Source: Coriobacteriales bacterium
GTDB taxonomy: Bacteria; Actinomycetota; Coriobacteriia; Coriobacteriales; UMGS124
DNA length: 40,644 nucleotides
Reading direction: 5' to 3'
NCBI GenBank assembly: GCA_017515595.1
Contig: JAFWFL010000127.1
Span: forward strand, 1 to 40,644
Numbering within the stretch: the stretch's first letter is position 1; the number at the start of each line of letters is the position of its first letter. The notes under the pieces are model-generated. The model was given only the letters and a program-made list of their open reading frames with translations, was not told the DNA's origin and did not search any database. Both the position numbers and the translations under genes were made by a program. Positions 27,100 to 35,347 of this stretch are shown piece after piece.

Positions 27100-28837
27100 G
27101 GCCCGGCTCCTCTCTGCCCATCTGCGATGCATAAATAGCCCGGTATGTAGCACAGTCCTTAAGCAGGCTGTCATGTGTTCCAAATCCCCGAACCTGACCG
27201 TTCTCAAGCACAAGGATGGCATCAGCATAACGCATGGTCGCGATGCGCTGGCTAATAAGTAACGTGGTTTGCCGGTGTGCCAATTGCCGCAAGCCTTCGA
27301 GAACTTTATGCTCGGTTGCACTGTCAAGTGCGCTTGTACAGTCATCCAGGATAAGCAGCCCGGGATCTTTAAGCAGAGCGCGCGCAAGACAGAGCCTCTG
27401 TTTTTGACCGCCCGAGAGGTTCACGCCTCCCTGACCAAGCAATGCTTTATAACCTTCCGGAAGCTGCTCAATAAATGAGGTCGCGCAAGCGATACCGCAG
27501 GCTTCCGTAAGCTCGGCAAGTGTCGCATCTTCATCACCCCAGCGAAGGTTGTCTTCTATGGTACCGCTAAAAAGCAAGGCGCTTTGATTCACAACAGCTA
27601 TGCTTGCACGGAGTTCGTGAGGGTCAAGTTGTGTGACATCACACCCGTTGAGAAGTACGGTTCCGTATGTTGCATCATAAAAGCGCGGCACCAAATTGAT
27701 TAAGGTTGTCTTTCCCGAACCGGTAGGCCCAATAATTCCAAGCGTGGTACCTGCCTCAATATTAAACGATACATGCGAAAGCGCAGGCTCGCTGCTGCCT
27801 GCATACGTAAAACCTACGTCCTTAAACGTGAGAGACAAACCAGCTGCGGTTTGCTGAGTGCTTGTATCTTTGAGGGAAACTGGGTTTGCAGCAGTTTGCT
27901 GAGCAGGGCTTTGCGTAAGTACTTCAGCAATGCGCTCAGAAGAAGTGAGCGCCCGCATGCCCTCAGAAAGCACGTTCCCAAAGAGACCAAGCGACATAAT
28001 GAGCTGGGTCATGTAATTGACAGCCGCCATAAGATGGCCAATTTGCCCGGGATCCTGCGCCTGGCTAAAATAGAGCAGGGCGAGAATACCGGCATTGGCC
28101 GTGAGATTGATAAGCGGTATAAACGTAGCGGAGATGTGCATCGCCTCGATCCCGCTCATGGCATAGTTCTCAGAGGCTTCGGTAAAACGGGCATCCTCGC
28201 GTTTCTCGGCCGCAAAGGCCTTTACCACGCGCACAGACTGAAGGTATTCCTGGGCAACGCCGTTAAGACGGTCAAGACTCTTTTGCAGTCTCGCATAACG
28301 TGGGCGGCTTAAGACGGTCATAAGAACAATAATCACAACGGTCAAAAGAATAACTACCACTACAACAGGCGCCATAGCAGGCATTTGATAAATAAGCAAC
28401 GCAAGCGCGCCTATGACGGTAAGCGGCATTTTGAATGATATCCTGCCAAGAGAGTTAATAAAGCGGGTAGCCACATTAACGTCATTGGTAAGCCTGGTCA
28501 CAAGTGAAGCGGTATGGAACTGGTCAATGTTCTCTTGTGAGAGCGTTTGTATATGAGAGTACAAGCTGCTGCGCAGGTCTCTGCCGGCATGCTGTGCCGC
28601 ATAGGTCGAGAAGTAATTGCGCGCTACCGCTGCCGCTGCACCGGCCAAAGCAATAGCCAACATGATAGCGCCATAATGAAGAATAGTTGGCACATCAGCC
28701 AGGAGCACACCCTTGTCTACCACATAAGACATAAAGGTAGGCTGGATTATCTCGGCAGCAGTCTCTAAAGCAACGCACGTTACCGCCACAAGGAAGGGCA
28801 AAAGGTATGGCCGCATATAACGAAGAATAAACCTCAT
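27089..28837 (-). CDS. Heterodimeric ABC exporter half with degenerate ATPase site
   Basis: This 582-residue type-I ABC exporter half has six membrane helices in about 1-310 and an ATPase domain from about 335. Walker A is GPTGSGKTT, the signature LSGGQKQR is canonical, and Walker B reads LLILDDCTS, with Asp where the catalytic Glu normally stands. With the partner's odd LSQGEQQ signature this gives one degenerate and one competent site, as in TM287/288-type heterodimers. Such exporters move drugs, lipids or peptides. The stop overlaps the partner's start by 11 bases. A likely -10 (TATACT) lies near 28940 on the minus strand beside a small ATAAG/CTTAT dyad. Confidence 0.9.
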   Translation of the reverse strand: MRFILRYMRPYLLPFLVAVTCVALETAAEIIQPTFMSYVVDKGVLLADVPTILHYGAIMLAIALAGAAAAVARNYFSTYAAQHAGRDLRSSLYSHIQTLSQENIDQFHTASLVTRLTNDVNVATRFINSLGRISFKMPLTVIGALALLIYQMPAMAPVVVVVILLTVVIIVLMTVLSRPRYARLQKSLDRLNGVAQEYLQSVRVVKAFAAEKREDARFTEASENYAMSGIEAMHISATFIPLINLTANAGILALLYFSQAQDPGQIGHLMAAVNYMTQLIMSLGLFGNVLSEGMRALTSSERIAEVLTQSPAQQTAANPVSLKDTSTQQTAAGLSLTFKDVGFTYAGSSEPALSHVSFNIEAGTTLGIIGPTGSGKTTLINLVPRFYDATYGTVLLNGCDVTQLDPHELRASIAVVNQSALLFSGTIEDNLRWGDEDATLAELTEACGIACATSFIEQLPEGYKALLGQGGVNLSGGQKQRLCLARALLKDPGLLILDDCTSALDSATEHKVLEGLRQLAHRQTTLLISQRIATMRYADAILVLENGQVRGFGTHDSLLKDCATYRAIYASQMGREEPGHEC

Positions 28838-29110
28838 GAGCAGCTGTCACCCACAAAAGTATGCGATTGGCACATATGCCTACCCGGGACGTACATGTCA
28901 TAACTGCTTTCTTACAAAGGAACATTGCTATAAGTATAGAACATAAGTCCTTATTAACCTCATGCTGCAGAATATCAATCATCAAATTCATTCTTTGAGG
29001 GTAGTTATCTACCAAAACGCGTATGTAGACTACAGATAGTTCAGAACGAGACGCAAGCTTCTCTGACAAGTGAAAAGATAAGAATTGGGGCTTCTCGACC
29101 AGAGATAGAT

Positions 29111-29385
29111 GGCAAAAAGGTGACGATTGGTTGTCTCAGAGCCAAAATCTGACTTCTCAGCCACGTGATTTTGGCAAAAAGGTGAGGATCCGTTGTCTCA
29201 AGTAGACACTGACTCAGATATTGTTTTTGCAACAATCAATATAATGCCTGGTATATGTTTATTACACTATTAAAGTAAATCACAAAAATTGATTCACTGA
29301 CAACGAATCCTCACCTTTTTGCCATCTCGACCTTGCTAAGAAGTCCGAATGGACTCCTCAGACAACCAATCGTCACCTTTTTGCC
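29111..29385. repeat. Symmetric four-unit repeat element (two direct, two inverted units)
   Basis: Four copies of a roughly 26-base unit that begins GGCAAAAAGGTGA and ends GTTGTC. Units at 29111-29136 and 29173-29198 read forward; units at 29298-29323 and 29361-29385 read in reverse. The outer pair matches perfectly over 25 bases (GGTGACGATT version) and the inner pair nearly so (GGTGAGGAT version). Spacing is the same on both sides: 62 bases between forward starts and 62 between reverse ends. Inter-unit segments share GACTTCT, suggesting a degenerate 62-base period. The AT-rich centre (29199-29297) has no gene. It could be a MITE-like element, a protein-binding array or a large cruciform. 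Confidence 0.85.
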
Positions 29386-29430
29386 AAGTGAATCATACCA
29401 ATGAGGCAGACTTTTATGACATGGGGTCAA

Positions 29431-29484
29431 ATAACACAGGGTCGTGCTTTCTGCTGTATGACAAAAAACACGACCCTGTGTTAT
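29431..29484 (-). terminator. 16-bp hairpin at the end of the suf genes, beside the dispersed motif
   Basis: Perfect 16-bp arms ATAACACAGGGTCGTG (29431-29446) and CACGACCCTGTGTTAT (29469-29484) lie 24 bases after the stop of the sufB-like gene. Only a weak T-run follows on the minus strand, so it may terminate or protect the transcript. A partial copy of the dispersed motif, ATGACATGGGGTC, lies at 29416-29428. Confidence 0.6.
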
Positions 29485-29507
29485 AAACTATCTTTTGAGC
29501 ATACCTT

Positions 29508-30470
29508 TTAGCTCAGGAAGTCCTCGAGAATTTGCTGCTCAGCTTCTTCTTCGCTCAGGCCTAAAGTCATGAGCTTGATGATCTGCTCGCCGGCAATTTT
29601 GCCAATGGCGGCTTCGTGAACCAGCTGGGCGTCTTCTGAGTCTGCTTCGATGCCCGGAACGCTGCGTACTTTGGCATTGCCCATAATAATAGCGTCGCAC
29701 TGAACGTGGCCTCGGCAGTCTGCCTTGCCTACTACGAGCGGGGCAAATATCTGGACCGAGTCATCCATGGCAACCGAGCGGCTAATAACCTGAACGCTCG
29801 AGCTGTCGCCTTCGAGCTCAATCTTGACGTTGCTCGTGGCTTTTTGGGACTCTGAAGTCTTGAGCTTCTCGGTAATGGTGAGTTTTGCGCCTTCTGCTAG
29901 GTAGCAATCTGTATCGCGAACAGTATCGGTTACGCCCTCGATCTGTACCATAACCATTTCCATCTGGGTATTCTCGCCCATATGGACCTCGGTCCTCGGG
30001 TTCAGAATGCGGTCACCGGAGCCCGAACCCTCGCCGTAGTGCTTCTCGACATAGACAACCTTAGAGCCCTTCTCAAGGAAGAAGCGGTGGATGCCGTCGT
30101 GCTCGGAGGTTTCGCAGCCGTCATTGTGGATGCCGCAACCGGCTACAATGTAAACGTCAGAGCCCGCGCCAATATAAAAGTCATTGTAAACCTTGTCATT
30201 CAGGCCGGTCTCGGTAAGAACAACAGGAATGTGCACCTGCTCGCCAATAGTTCCCGGCTTGACCTTAATGTCAATGCCCGGGACATCAGTCTTGGTTTCG
30301 ATAACAATGTTCTCTGAGTTGCGTCGGGCTGCCAGGTGTCCGTCTTTGCGAATGTTGACCGCACCCTGGACTTCGCTTGCCTTCATGTCGGCAATAACAC
30401 CAAGCATAGCGCTTGTGATATCATCTATCTGGCTTTGATCAAGCGCGCTCTGTGATTGAATCTCGCTCAT
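29508..30470 (-). CDS. sufB: SufB/SufD-family scaffold protein, short SmsB-like form
   Basis: This 320-residue protein has the right-handed beta-helix core of the SufB/SufD family (about 75-275) and a C-terminal helical part with VHEAAIGKIAGEQI and GLSEEEAEQQIL. With SufC it assembles Fe-S clusters in the cytosol. It is much shorter than E. coli SufB (about 495 residues) and lacks its N-terminal part, as in the minimal SmsC-SmsB system of archaea and some anaerobic bacteria. The start ATG at 30470 overlaps the TGA of sufC (ATGA), with GAGGAGGG upstream. No separate sufD, sufU or sufS follows. Confidence 0.85.
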   Translation of the reverse strand: MSEIQSQSALDQSQIDDITSAMLGVIADMKASEVQGAVNIRKDGHLAARRNSENIVIETKTDVPGIDIKVKPGTIGEQVHIPVVLTETGLNDKVYNDFYIGAGSDVYIVAGCGIHNDGCETSEHDGIHRFFLEKGSKVVYVEKHYGEGSGSGDRILNPRTEVHMGENTQMEMVMVQIEGVTDTVRDTDCYLAEGAKLTITEKLKTSESQKATSNVKIELEGDSSSVQVISRSVAMDDSVQIFAPLVVGKADCRGHVQCDAIIMGNAKVRSVPGIEADSEDAQLVHEAAIGKIAGEQIIKLMTLGLSEEEAEQQILEDFLS

Positions 30471-31264
30471 CGTACACCCTCCTCGGTAAGACTCCACTGT
30501 CCAATGGTTGTTTCTACCGCAGCCATACCGCAGGTAGGATTCTGGGGCATGCGAATCATAAGCGTGGGCATCATTTCTTCACGCGGACCTTCGCGGTCAA
30601 GCTGGCCCTCTTTAATGACAACAATTCGGTCTGCGATTTGCATAATGCGCTCTTGGTGCGAAATGATAACGAGAGCATGGTCAGGCTGAGCGTGATGGAA
30701 CTGCAGGAAGGTATCAATGAGCTTGTCAAAGCTCCACAGGTCAATGCCGGCCTCGGGCTCGTCAAAAATGGCAACACGGGGATTACGCGCCAGCACGCTT
30801 GCGATCTCAATGCGCTTAAGCTCGCCGCCAGAGAGGCTCTTGTCAACCTCGCGCTGCAGGTAATTGCCACTGCAAAGACCTACTGCCGAGAGATACTCGT
30901 TGCACTCGTTGGTTGAAATCTTGCGGCCGCTCGCAAGGGTAATAAGCTTTCGCACCTTCATGCCCTTAAAGCGCGCGGGGGTCTGGAATCCGTAACCAAT
31001 GCCAAGACGTGCACGCTCGTCAATAGGCTTTTCTGTAATATCCTCGCCGTCAAGCAAGAACCGGCCGCTCGTGGGCTTCTCGATACCCATAATTAAGCGG
31101 GCAAGCGTTGACTTGCCGCCGCCGTTTGGGCCGGTAATAACCGTTATCTTGCCCTGCTCAATATCGAGCGAAAAATCGTTGATAATGCGTTTGCCCGGAA
31201 TCTCCCGTCCGTCTGCACTCTTACTTGCCGGAGCATCGAACGTAATATGCTTAAGTTCGAGCAT
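30467..31264 (-). CDS. sufC: SufC Fe-S cluster assembly ATPase
   Basis: This 265-residue soluble ABC ATPase drives the SufB-type scaffold. Walker A GPNGGGKST, signature LSGGELKRIEIA and Walker B VAIFDEPEAGIDLW (the SufC-typical PEAGID) are all present. The frame runs to 31336, but ATG 31264 (MLELKHI) has GGAGG four bases upstream and matches family N-termini. The gene is coupled to the sufB-like gene by a four-base overlap. Together they form a two-gene operon serving the Fe-S-rich enzymes around it. I see no clear Rrf2-type operator upstream. Confidence 0.93.
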   Translation of the reverse strand: MLELKHITFDAPASKSADGREIPGKRIINDFSLDIEQGKITVITGPNGGGKSTLARLIMGIEKPTSGRFLLDGEDITEKPIDERARLGIGYGFQTPARFKGMKVRKLITLASGRKISTNECNEYLSAVGLCSGNYLQREVDKSLSGGELKRIEIASVLARNPRVAIFDEPEAGIDLWSFDKLIDTFLQFHHAQPDHALVIISHQERIMQIADRIVVIKEGQLDREGPREEMMPTLMIRMPQNPTCGMAAVETTIGQWSLTEEGVR

Positions 31265-31607
31265 CTCCCCTCCAATACTTCTTACCGCGTCAAACCGACG
31301 CTTTGCCAGCCCACTCTCCCCGTGGCCGGAACTCATACTGTCTTGAGAAACCTTCTTTCATGTGTTATGACAAGTCTCTCGTTCTTCATTGCTCTCTTGG
31401 ATATCCTCAAACAAACCGGAAATCCTTTAGCAGAATTGATGTCGCATAGATTACCCTTTTCTTCTCAAAAGACTGTCGTCATATTGAAGGAGTCACTATA
31501 AACCCGCAAAGTTGTAGGGTTTTTAAATCACAGATTCCGGAATATCTCTTTGCCAAGAAACCCGTGCTTTCCAAACTCCCTTGCTATGCTGCCAAGAATC
31601 ATTGTTC
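31265..31607. other. Intergenic stretch upstream of sufC
   Basis: No gene is supported here. It must contain the sufC promoter, but I find no convincing -35/-10 pair. A small AAACCC/GGGTTT hairpin near 31500-31525 may end the upstream hydrolase transcript. Confidence 0.4.
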
Positions 31608-32201
31608 TTAAGCTTCAGTGAGGTCAATATTGCCAATCCAGCCCCAGCTTACAGGGTATTGCGTGCTGTAACGGTCAATAAAATCATCAAGCTGAAGCCA
31701 GGTGATAGTACCCTCTCCATACCAGGTCTCCGAGCTCATGACCCAGCCATCACCCACATAAATACCAATATGACCATAAGAATTGTTGCCTATACCACAT
31801 ACAATCATGCCTACCTTAAGGTCATCAATATCATCGCTATAACAGAATTCCCAAAGGTAATCCCTTGCAGCTCCGTAAACAGGAACCTGAATCCCGGCAT
31901 AAGCAAACACGTTACAAACCCATGCCGCACAAAGACTCGGGCCAGGAGAACCAACCACATACGCAGATTCCAAAACAGAACGTTGCGCCTGAGTGCGGAC
32001 CATAAAATCATAGATACCGCTTCTGGGTTCAACCACAGTGACCAGCTCTTCTACGGTTCGTAACTGTACACGTGCCTGAGCCTGAGAGCAAACAAACCCG
32101 GACATGAACCCCACCAAAACGAGTGTGGATATCATGCCGCACAGCAGTCTAAATGCAACAAACGTATTCCGTTGTCTCTGTTTCCTGTCTCCTACTTCCA
32201 T
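31608..32201 (-). CDS. Secreted or membrane-tethered NlpC/P60-like cysteine hydrolase
   Basis: This 197-residue protein has an N-terminal hydrophobic segment (14-36) that is either a signal peptide or an anchor. The catalytic core resembles NlpC/P60 or CHAP amidases: Cys91 in SLCAAWVCNVFAYAG starts the active-site helix and His144 in YGHIGIYVGDGWVMSS lies on the following strand. Such enzymes cut peptidoglycan stem peptides. No SH3 or other wall-binding domain is attached. ATG 32201 is preferred over the upstream ATG 32228 because AGGGG lies just before it. It lies upstream of sufC on the same strand but 343 bases away, so separate control is likely. Confidence 0.75.
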   Translation of the reverse strand: MEVGDRKQRQRNTFVAFRLLCGMISTLVLVGFMSGFVCSQAQARVQLRTVEELVTVVEPRSGIYDFMVRTQAQRSVLESAYVVGSPGPSLCAAWVCNVFAYAGIQVPVYGAARDYLWEFCYSDDIDDLKVGMIVCGIGNNSYGHIGIYVGDGWVMSSETWYGEGTITWLQLDDFIDRYSTQYPVSWGWIGNIDLTEA

Positions 32202-32400
32202 TGCCCCTACCGCTTCAATAAAAACCATTTTGCCATATCATAACAGAGCAAAGCCAAATCGCAAATACCCTGTTACTTTGGCACCTCCCCTTTGGGCTAA
32301 CTATACAACTATTGAATTATAGCGTATACTTTATGGGTTCGTGCTCTATCAGTATTTACCACGAGTCATGCTTTAGGAACAACTAGAAAGGATTGGTACT

Positions 32401-34095
32401 ATGAACGCAATGGTAAACCGTCGTCAGTTCATCGCCGGAGCATCTGCGGTTGCAGCTGCTTCTGCTTTGGCCGGAACAGCCGCGAGCGCTCTCGCAGAAG
32501 AAGCTCCTGCCGCCTCCGAGTGGCCGGCCTGGCTGGGCGAGCCTCCTGCAATCAAGGACGAAGACTGTGTTGAAACCATTGACTGCGAAGTATTGGTTAT
32601 TGGTGCCGGTTGCTCGGGTATTTTCGCAGCCAACTTTGCCGCTATGGAAGGCGCCAAGACCATTCTTATTGAGAAGTATCCCGCCGGTACCGGCGTGCGT
32701 GGCTCGGCCATTGGTGCGGTAAACTCAAAGAAGCAGCAGGAAGCCGGCGTTTATATTGATCCCAACGAGATAGCCAATGACTTCGCTCATTATTCACTTA
32801 ACAATTCAAGTCTGGACCTGCACCGTTTGTGGACTGACAACTCCGCAGAAGCTGTTGAGTGGTACTGCAGCGTCGTCGAGGGTGTTGAGCAGGTTCGCGT
32901 TGACCTCGAGTGGAATATGCCGCAGGAAGAGACCCGCTATAAGTGCTGGCCAACCGGTCATGGCTCTATGGTTGACGACGGCAGCGTAGGTAAGGATGAC
33001 GCAAGTGCCGAGGGCATTACTTACCGCCTGCTTACCGAGGCTTTTGCCGCTCATGAGAATGCAACCTTTATGACCGAGACAGGACTTGAGTGCCTTATTA
33101 AGGATGGTGAGCGCGTTGTTGGTATCTACGCTACTAATGCTGATGGCAATTATCTGCGTATTAATGCTTCTAAGGGTGTAATTGTTGCAACCGGCGGTTA
33201 TGCCACCAACTTTGATATGTACCCCGCATTACAGAGTGAGACCATGAAGAGCCTCACGGGCGTTGTTCCCTGGCCGTTCTTCAATGCACAAGGCCAGGGC
33301 ATCAAGGCATGCATGTGGGCAGGCGCCGCAAAGGACGCCGTTCCTACCTCTATGGTATTCGACCGTGGCATTATGCGTCCTGACCAGGAAATTGGTAATC
33401 CCTTTGCCTTTGACTTTGACTACTTCCATGCTGCAACTCAGCCATTCCTCAAGGTTGACTCAACCGGCAAGCGTATCACCAACGAGTCAAGCCCTTACGA
33501 CTTCCTCATTCACGCTGCAGCAAACCGCGGTAATCGCGCATGGTATAACATTTGGGATGCCAACTGGCCAACCGACATTGACCGCTTCCACACCATTGGA
33601 TGCTCAACGCTCATCAAGCGCGAAGGCACCAACCAGATGGATCCGGAAGGCATCGAAGGAACCGCTGCTATCATTGACGATTTTGTTGCCCGCGGCTACA
33701 TTGTTAAGACCGATACCCTCGAGGAACTCGCGGATGCTTTTGGTTTCGATAAGGAAACCTTCCTTGCCACCGTCGAACAGTACAACGGATTCTATGATGC
33801 TCAGTTTGACGCCCAGTACGGCAAAGAGCCGTTCCGTCTTTCTGAGATCCGCACTGCTCCGTTCTATGGCGTAAAGCTTGGCGGTCTTTTGCTCTGCACA
33901 CTCGACGGCATTAAGATCAACACCAAGTTCCAGGCTCTGAAGGCAGACGGCACTCCCATTGAGGGTCTCTATGTCATTGGTAACGACTCCGGCAACTACT
34001 ACTGCGGCACCTATCCCAACCTTGCCGCAGGCGCTAACGCAGGCCGTTGCGTAACCTTTGGCATGCTCTGCGGCCGCCAGGTAGCCAATCTCTAA
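32401..34095 (+). CDS. Tat-exported FAD-dependent reductase (fumarate-reductase-like)
   Basis: This 564-residue exported flavoprotein has a Tat leader NRRQFIAG (6-13) and cleavage expected near ALAEE 34. The FAD loop GAGCSG is at 68-73, and a C-terminal FRD-type block has DGIKINTKFQALKADGTPIE, LYVIGNDSGNYYCGTYPNL and AGANAGRCVTFG. It lacks an FMN-binding domain and a nearby cytochrome or regulator gene, unlike the pair at 18282-21867. Its sequence is only distantly similar to those two, so a different substrate is likely. GAAAGGA precedes the ATG. It is monocistronic, ended by the hairpin at 34117. Confidence 0.88.
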   Translation: MNAMVNRRQFIAGASAVAAASALAGTAASALAEEAPAASEWPAWLGEPPAIKDEDCVETIDCEVLVIGAGCSGIFAANFAAMEGAKTILIEKYPAGTGVRGSAIGAVNSKKQQEAGVYIDPNEIANDFAHYSLNNSSLDLHRLWTDNSAEAVEWYCSVVEGVEQVRVDLEWNMPQEETRYKCWPTGHGSMVDDGSVGKDDASAEGITYRLLTEAFAAHENATFMTETGLECLIKDGERVVGIYATNADGNYLRINASKGVIVATGGYATNFDMYPALQSETMKSLTGVVPWPFFNAQGQGIKACMWAGAAKDAVPTSMVFDRGIMRPDQEIGNPFAFDFDYFHAATQPFLKVDSTGKRITNESSPYDFLIHAAANRGNRAWYNIWDANWPTDIDRFHTIGCSTLIKREGTNQMDPEGIEGTAAIIDDFVARGYIVKTDTLEELADAFGFDKETFLATVEQYNGFYDAQFDAQYGKEPFRLSEIRTAPFYGVKLGGLLLCTLDGIKINTKFQALKADGTPIEGLYVIGNDSGNYYCGTYPNLAAGANAGRCVTFGMLCGRQVANL

Positions 34096-34116
34096 TACAA
34101 TCAGGTAAATAACAGG

Positions 34117-34155
34117 GAGGTAACAGGGGACATGTCCCTGTTACCTCTTTTTATT
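34117..34155 (+). terminator. Terminator of the flavoprotein gene, made from a GGTAACAGGG repeat
   Basis: Perfect 12-bp stem GAGGTAACAGGG (34117-34128) and CCCTGTTACCTC (34136-34147), with a seven-base loop, is followed by TTTTTATT. It lies 21 bases after the stop codon. Confidence 0.88.
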
Positions 34156-34179
34156 ACCTCAAATATAAAATAGCAACTA

Positions 34180-34216
34180 AAGAAAGAGGTAACAGGGATA
34201 TGTCCCCTGTTACCTC
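34180..34216 (-). terminator. Terminator of modD, inverted copy of the neighbouring hairpin
   Basis: Stem GAGGTAACAGGG (34186-34197) and CCCTGTTACCTC (34205-34216). On the minus strand it is followed by TTTCTTTAG. The 31-base unit is the reverse complement of 34117-34147 with a single difference. Confidence 0.75.
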
Positions 34217-34230
34217 CCTGTTACCAGTAC

Positions 34231-34254
34231 CGGGATATGTCCCTTGTTACCTCC
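34231..34254. repeat. Partial third copy of the GTAACAGGG/ATATGTCCC repeat
   Basis: CGGGATATGTCCCTTGTTAC and the following CTCC match the right part of the two hairpins just upstream. It lies six bases before the modD stop. With them it forms a small cluster of one repeat family between convergent genes. Confidence 0.65.
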
Positions 34255-34259
34255 ATTTA

Positions 34260-35129
34260 TTATTCTGCAGTTATCTCCATGCGCACGCTCATGTCGATGG
34301 GTTTGGCGGTAAAGGGTGCGGTTGTGGCTATGCCGTCAATGCCTGTTGCGGCATATGAGGCAGCGTTTGTGGGATTAATGCCACCGGCAGCTATGAGTGT
34401 CAGTAGCGGGTCAATACTCCGGATCTTTTTGACGAGCCCGCTCATCTCTTCTGCGGGGATTTTTTCGAATTGGATGCCGTCAAGACGGGCATGGGGGTTC
34501 TCGGCACCAAATTGAGCCAAACGCAGAGCATCTTCTACTCCGGTTTCTACAAACAGCTTCTTTTCTATACAGTGTGATTTGATAGTTGGGAGCTTCTCGA
34601 TAAGCCCGTCAATACCGCCCATAAAGGCAAGATGGTTATCAAAGATAAGCACTGTTTCCGAGAGACCAAGCCGGTGCGGGTACGCGCCGCCCGCCATCAC
34701 GGCCAGCGTCAGTAAATCTTTGGCACCGGGCATACTTTTGCGCGTTGTGAGAATCTCGCAGTGCGGGTTCACCGCATGGACAGCGTCAACCATGGTACGC
34801 GTCTTGGTTGCTACGGCTGAGAGATGATCAAACGTATTCAGCCCAACCTTCCAGAGTTGATGAAGCTGAGCCGCGGAACCTTTGACTTCAAAAAAATCAT
34901 CATCTTTTGCAAGGCAAACACCCGAGGGTTTATATGACCCTATACTGAGTCCCAAATCAGAAGCCATACTCATTACTACCTCAGTACCGGCAAGCACACA
35001 GTCTTCGCGCGTATAGTACGTCATGATACCGGGGCAATCACCAATTCCCAGCACCTCCGTTGTAAGATCAACGTAAGGCACATCTTCAGCAATGAGCTGT
35101 TCAATACGTGCCAATGGTATGCGTACCAT
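34260..35129 (-). CDS. modD: ModD-type quinolinate phosphoribosyltransferase homologue
   Basis: This 289-residue protein has the two-domain fold of nicotinate-nucleotide pyrophosphorylase (NadC). It carries the ModD variant motifs TTRKSMPGAKDL, MAGGAYPHRLGLSETVLIFDNH and the C-terminal AAGGINPTNAASYAATGID. ModD genes usually accompany molybdate transport genes and are thought to act in molybdenum use, but their reaction is not settled. No modABC genes are in this window, though a molybdoenzyme operon is. NadC activity is a weaker alternative. GGGAGG precedes the ATG. The gene diverges from the subtilase gene and ends at a hairpin. Confidence 0.82.
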   Translation of the reverse strand: MVRIPLARIEQLIAEDVPYVDLTTEVLGIGDCPGIMTYYTREDCVLAGTEVVMSMASDLGLSIGSYKPSGVCLAKDDDFFEVKGSAAQLHQLWKVGLNTFDHLSAVATKTRTMVDAVHAVNPHCEILTTRKSMPGAKDLLTLAVMAGGAYPHRLGLSETVLIFDNHLAFMGGIDGLIEKLPTIKSHCIEKKLFVETGVEDALRLAQFGAENPHARLDGIQFEKIPAEEMSGLVKKIRSIDPLLTLIAAGGINPTNAASYAATGIDGIATTAPFTAKPIDMSVRMEITAE

Positions 35130-35347
35130 AAATAACCTCCCAAAAAGACATTGTTGTTTCTTCAGGTTACTCTTTCTTGGTCAAGAATACAACCCTTAAT
35201 GAAATAAGACTGATTCTTTTGAGATCAAAATTTTCAGGATTATCTCCGGGTCTTGCACGTATAATAAGCAACGTATTTTATACTGCCAAGACAGGTGGGC
35301 CTGCCGTTGCGTACTTTTCCTGTCTTCCGAGAAGGTCAGGTGAAATC

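Larger units (their letters stand above)
28838..29507. other. Non-coding 670-bp stretch: ABC promoter side, repeat element, hairpin
   Basis: No convincing gene is present; the short frames here have no ribosome sites or family features. The left part should hold the promoter of the ABC operon. The middle (29111-29385) is the symmetric four-unit repeat and the right part (29416-29484) a hairpin at the end of the suf genes. The segment is AT-richer than its neighbours. Confidence 0.7.

Noticed and set aside
28695-29069. 124-residue minus-strand open frame upstream of the ABC genes
   Set aside because: Its 3' part overlaps the N-terminal coding part of the ABC gene in another frame. It has no ribosome site and no family features.
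29111-29385. CRISPR array
   Set aside because: Only four units, two of them inverted, with similar rather than unique inter-unit segments, and no cas genes nearby.
31247-31501. 84-residue plus-strand open frame before the hydrolase gene
   Set aside because: It has no ribosome site, no recognisable domain, and lies mostly in the sufC upstream region opposite to real genes.
35177-35347. 57-residue N-terminal extension of the subtilase
   Set aside because: A normal signal peptide begins at ATG 35348 with a ribosome site. The extension is not signal-like and overlaps the probable promoter region (TATAAT at 35260).
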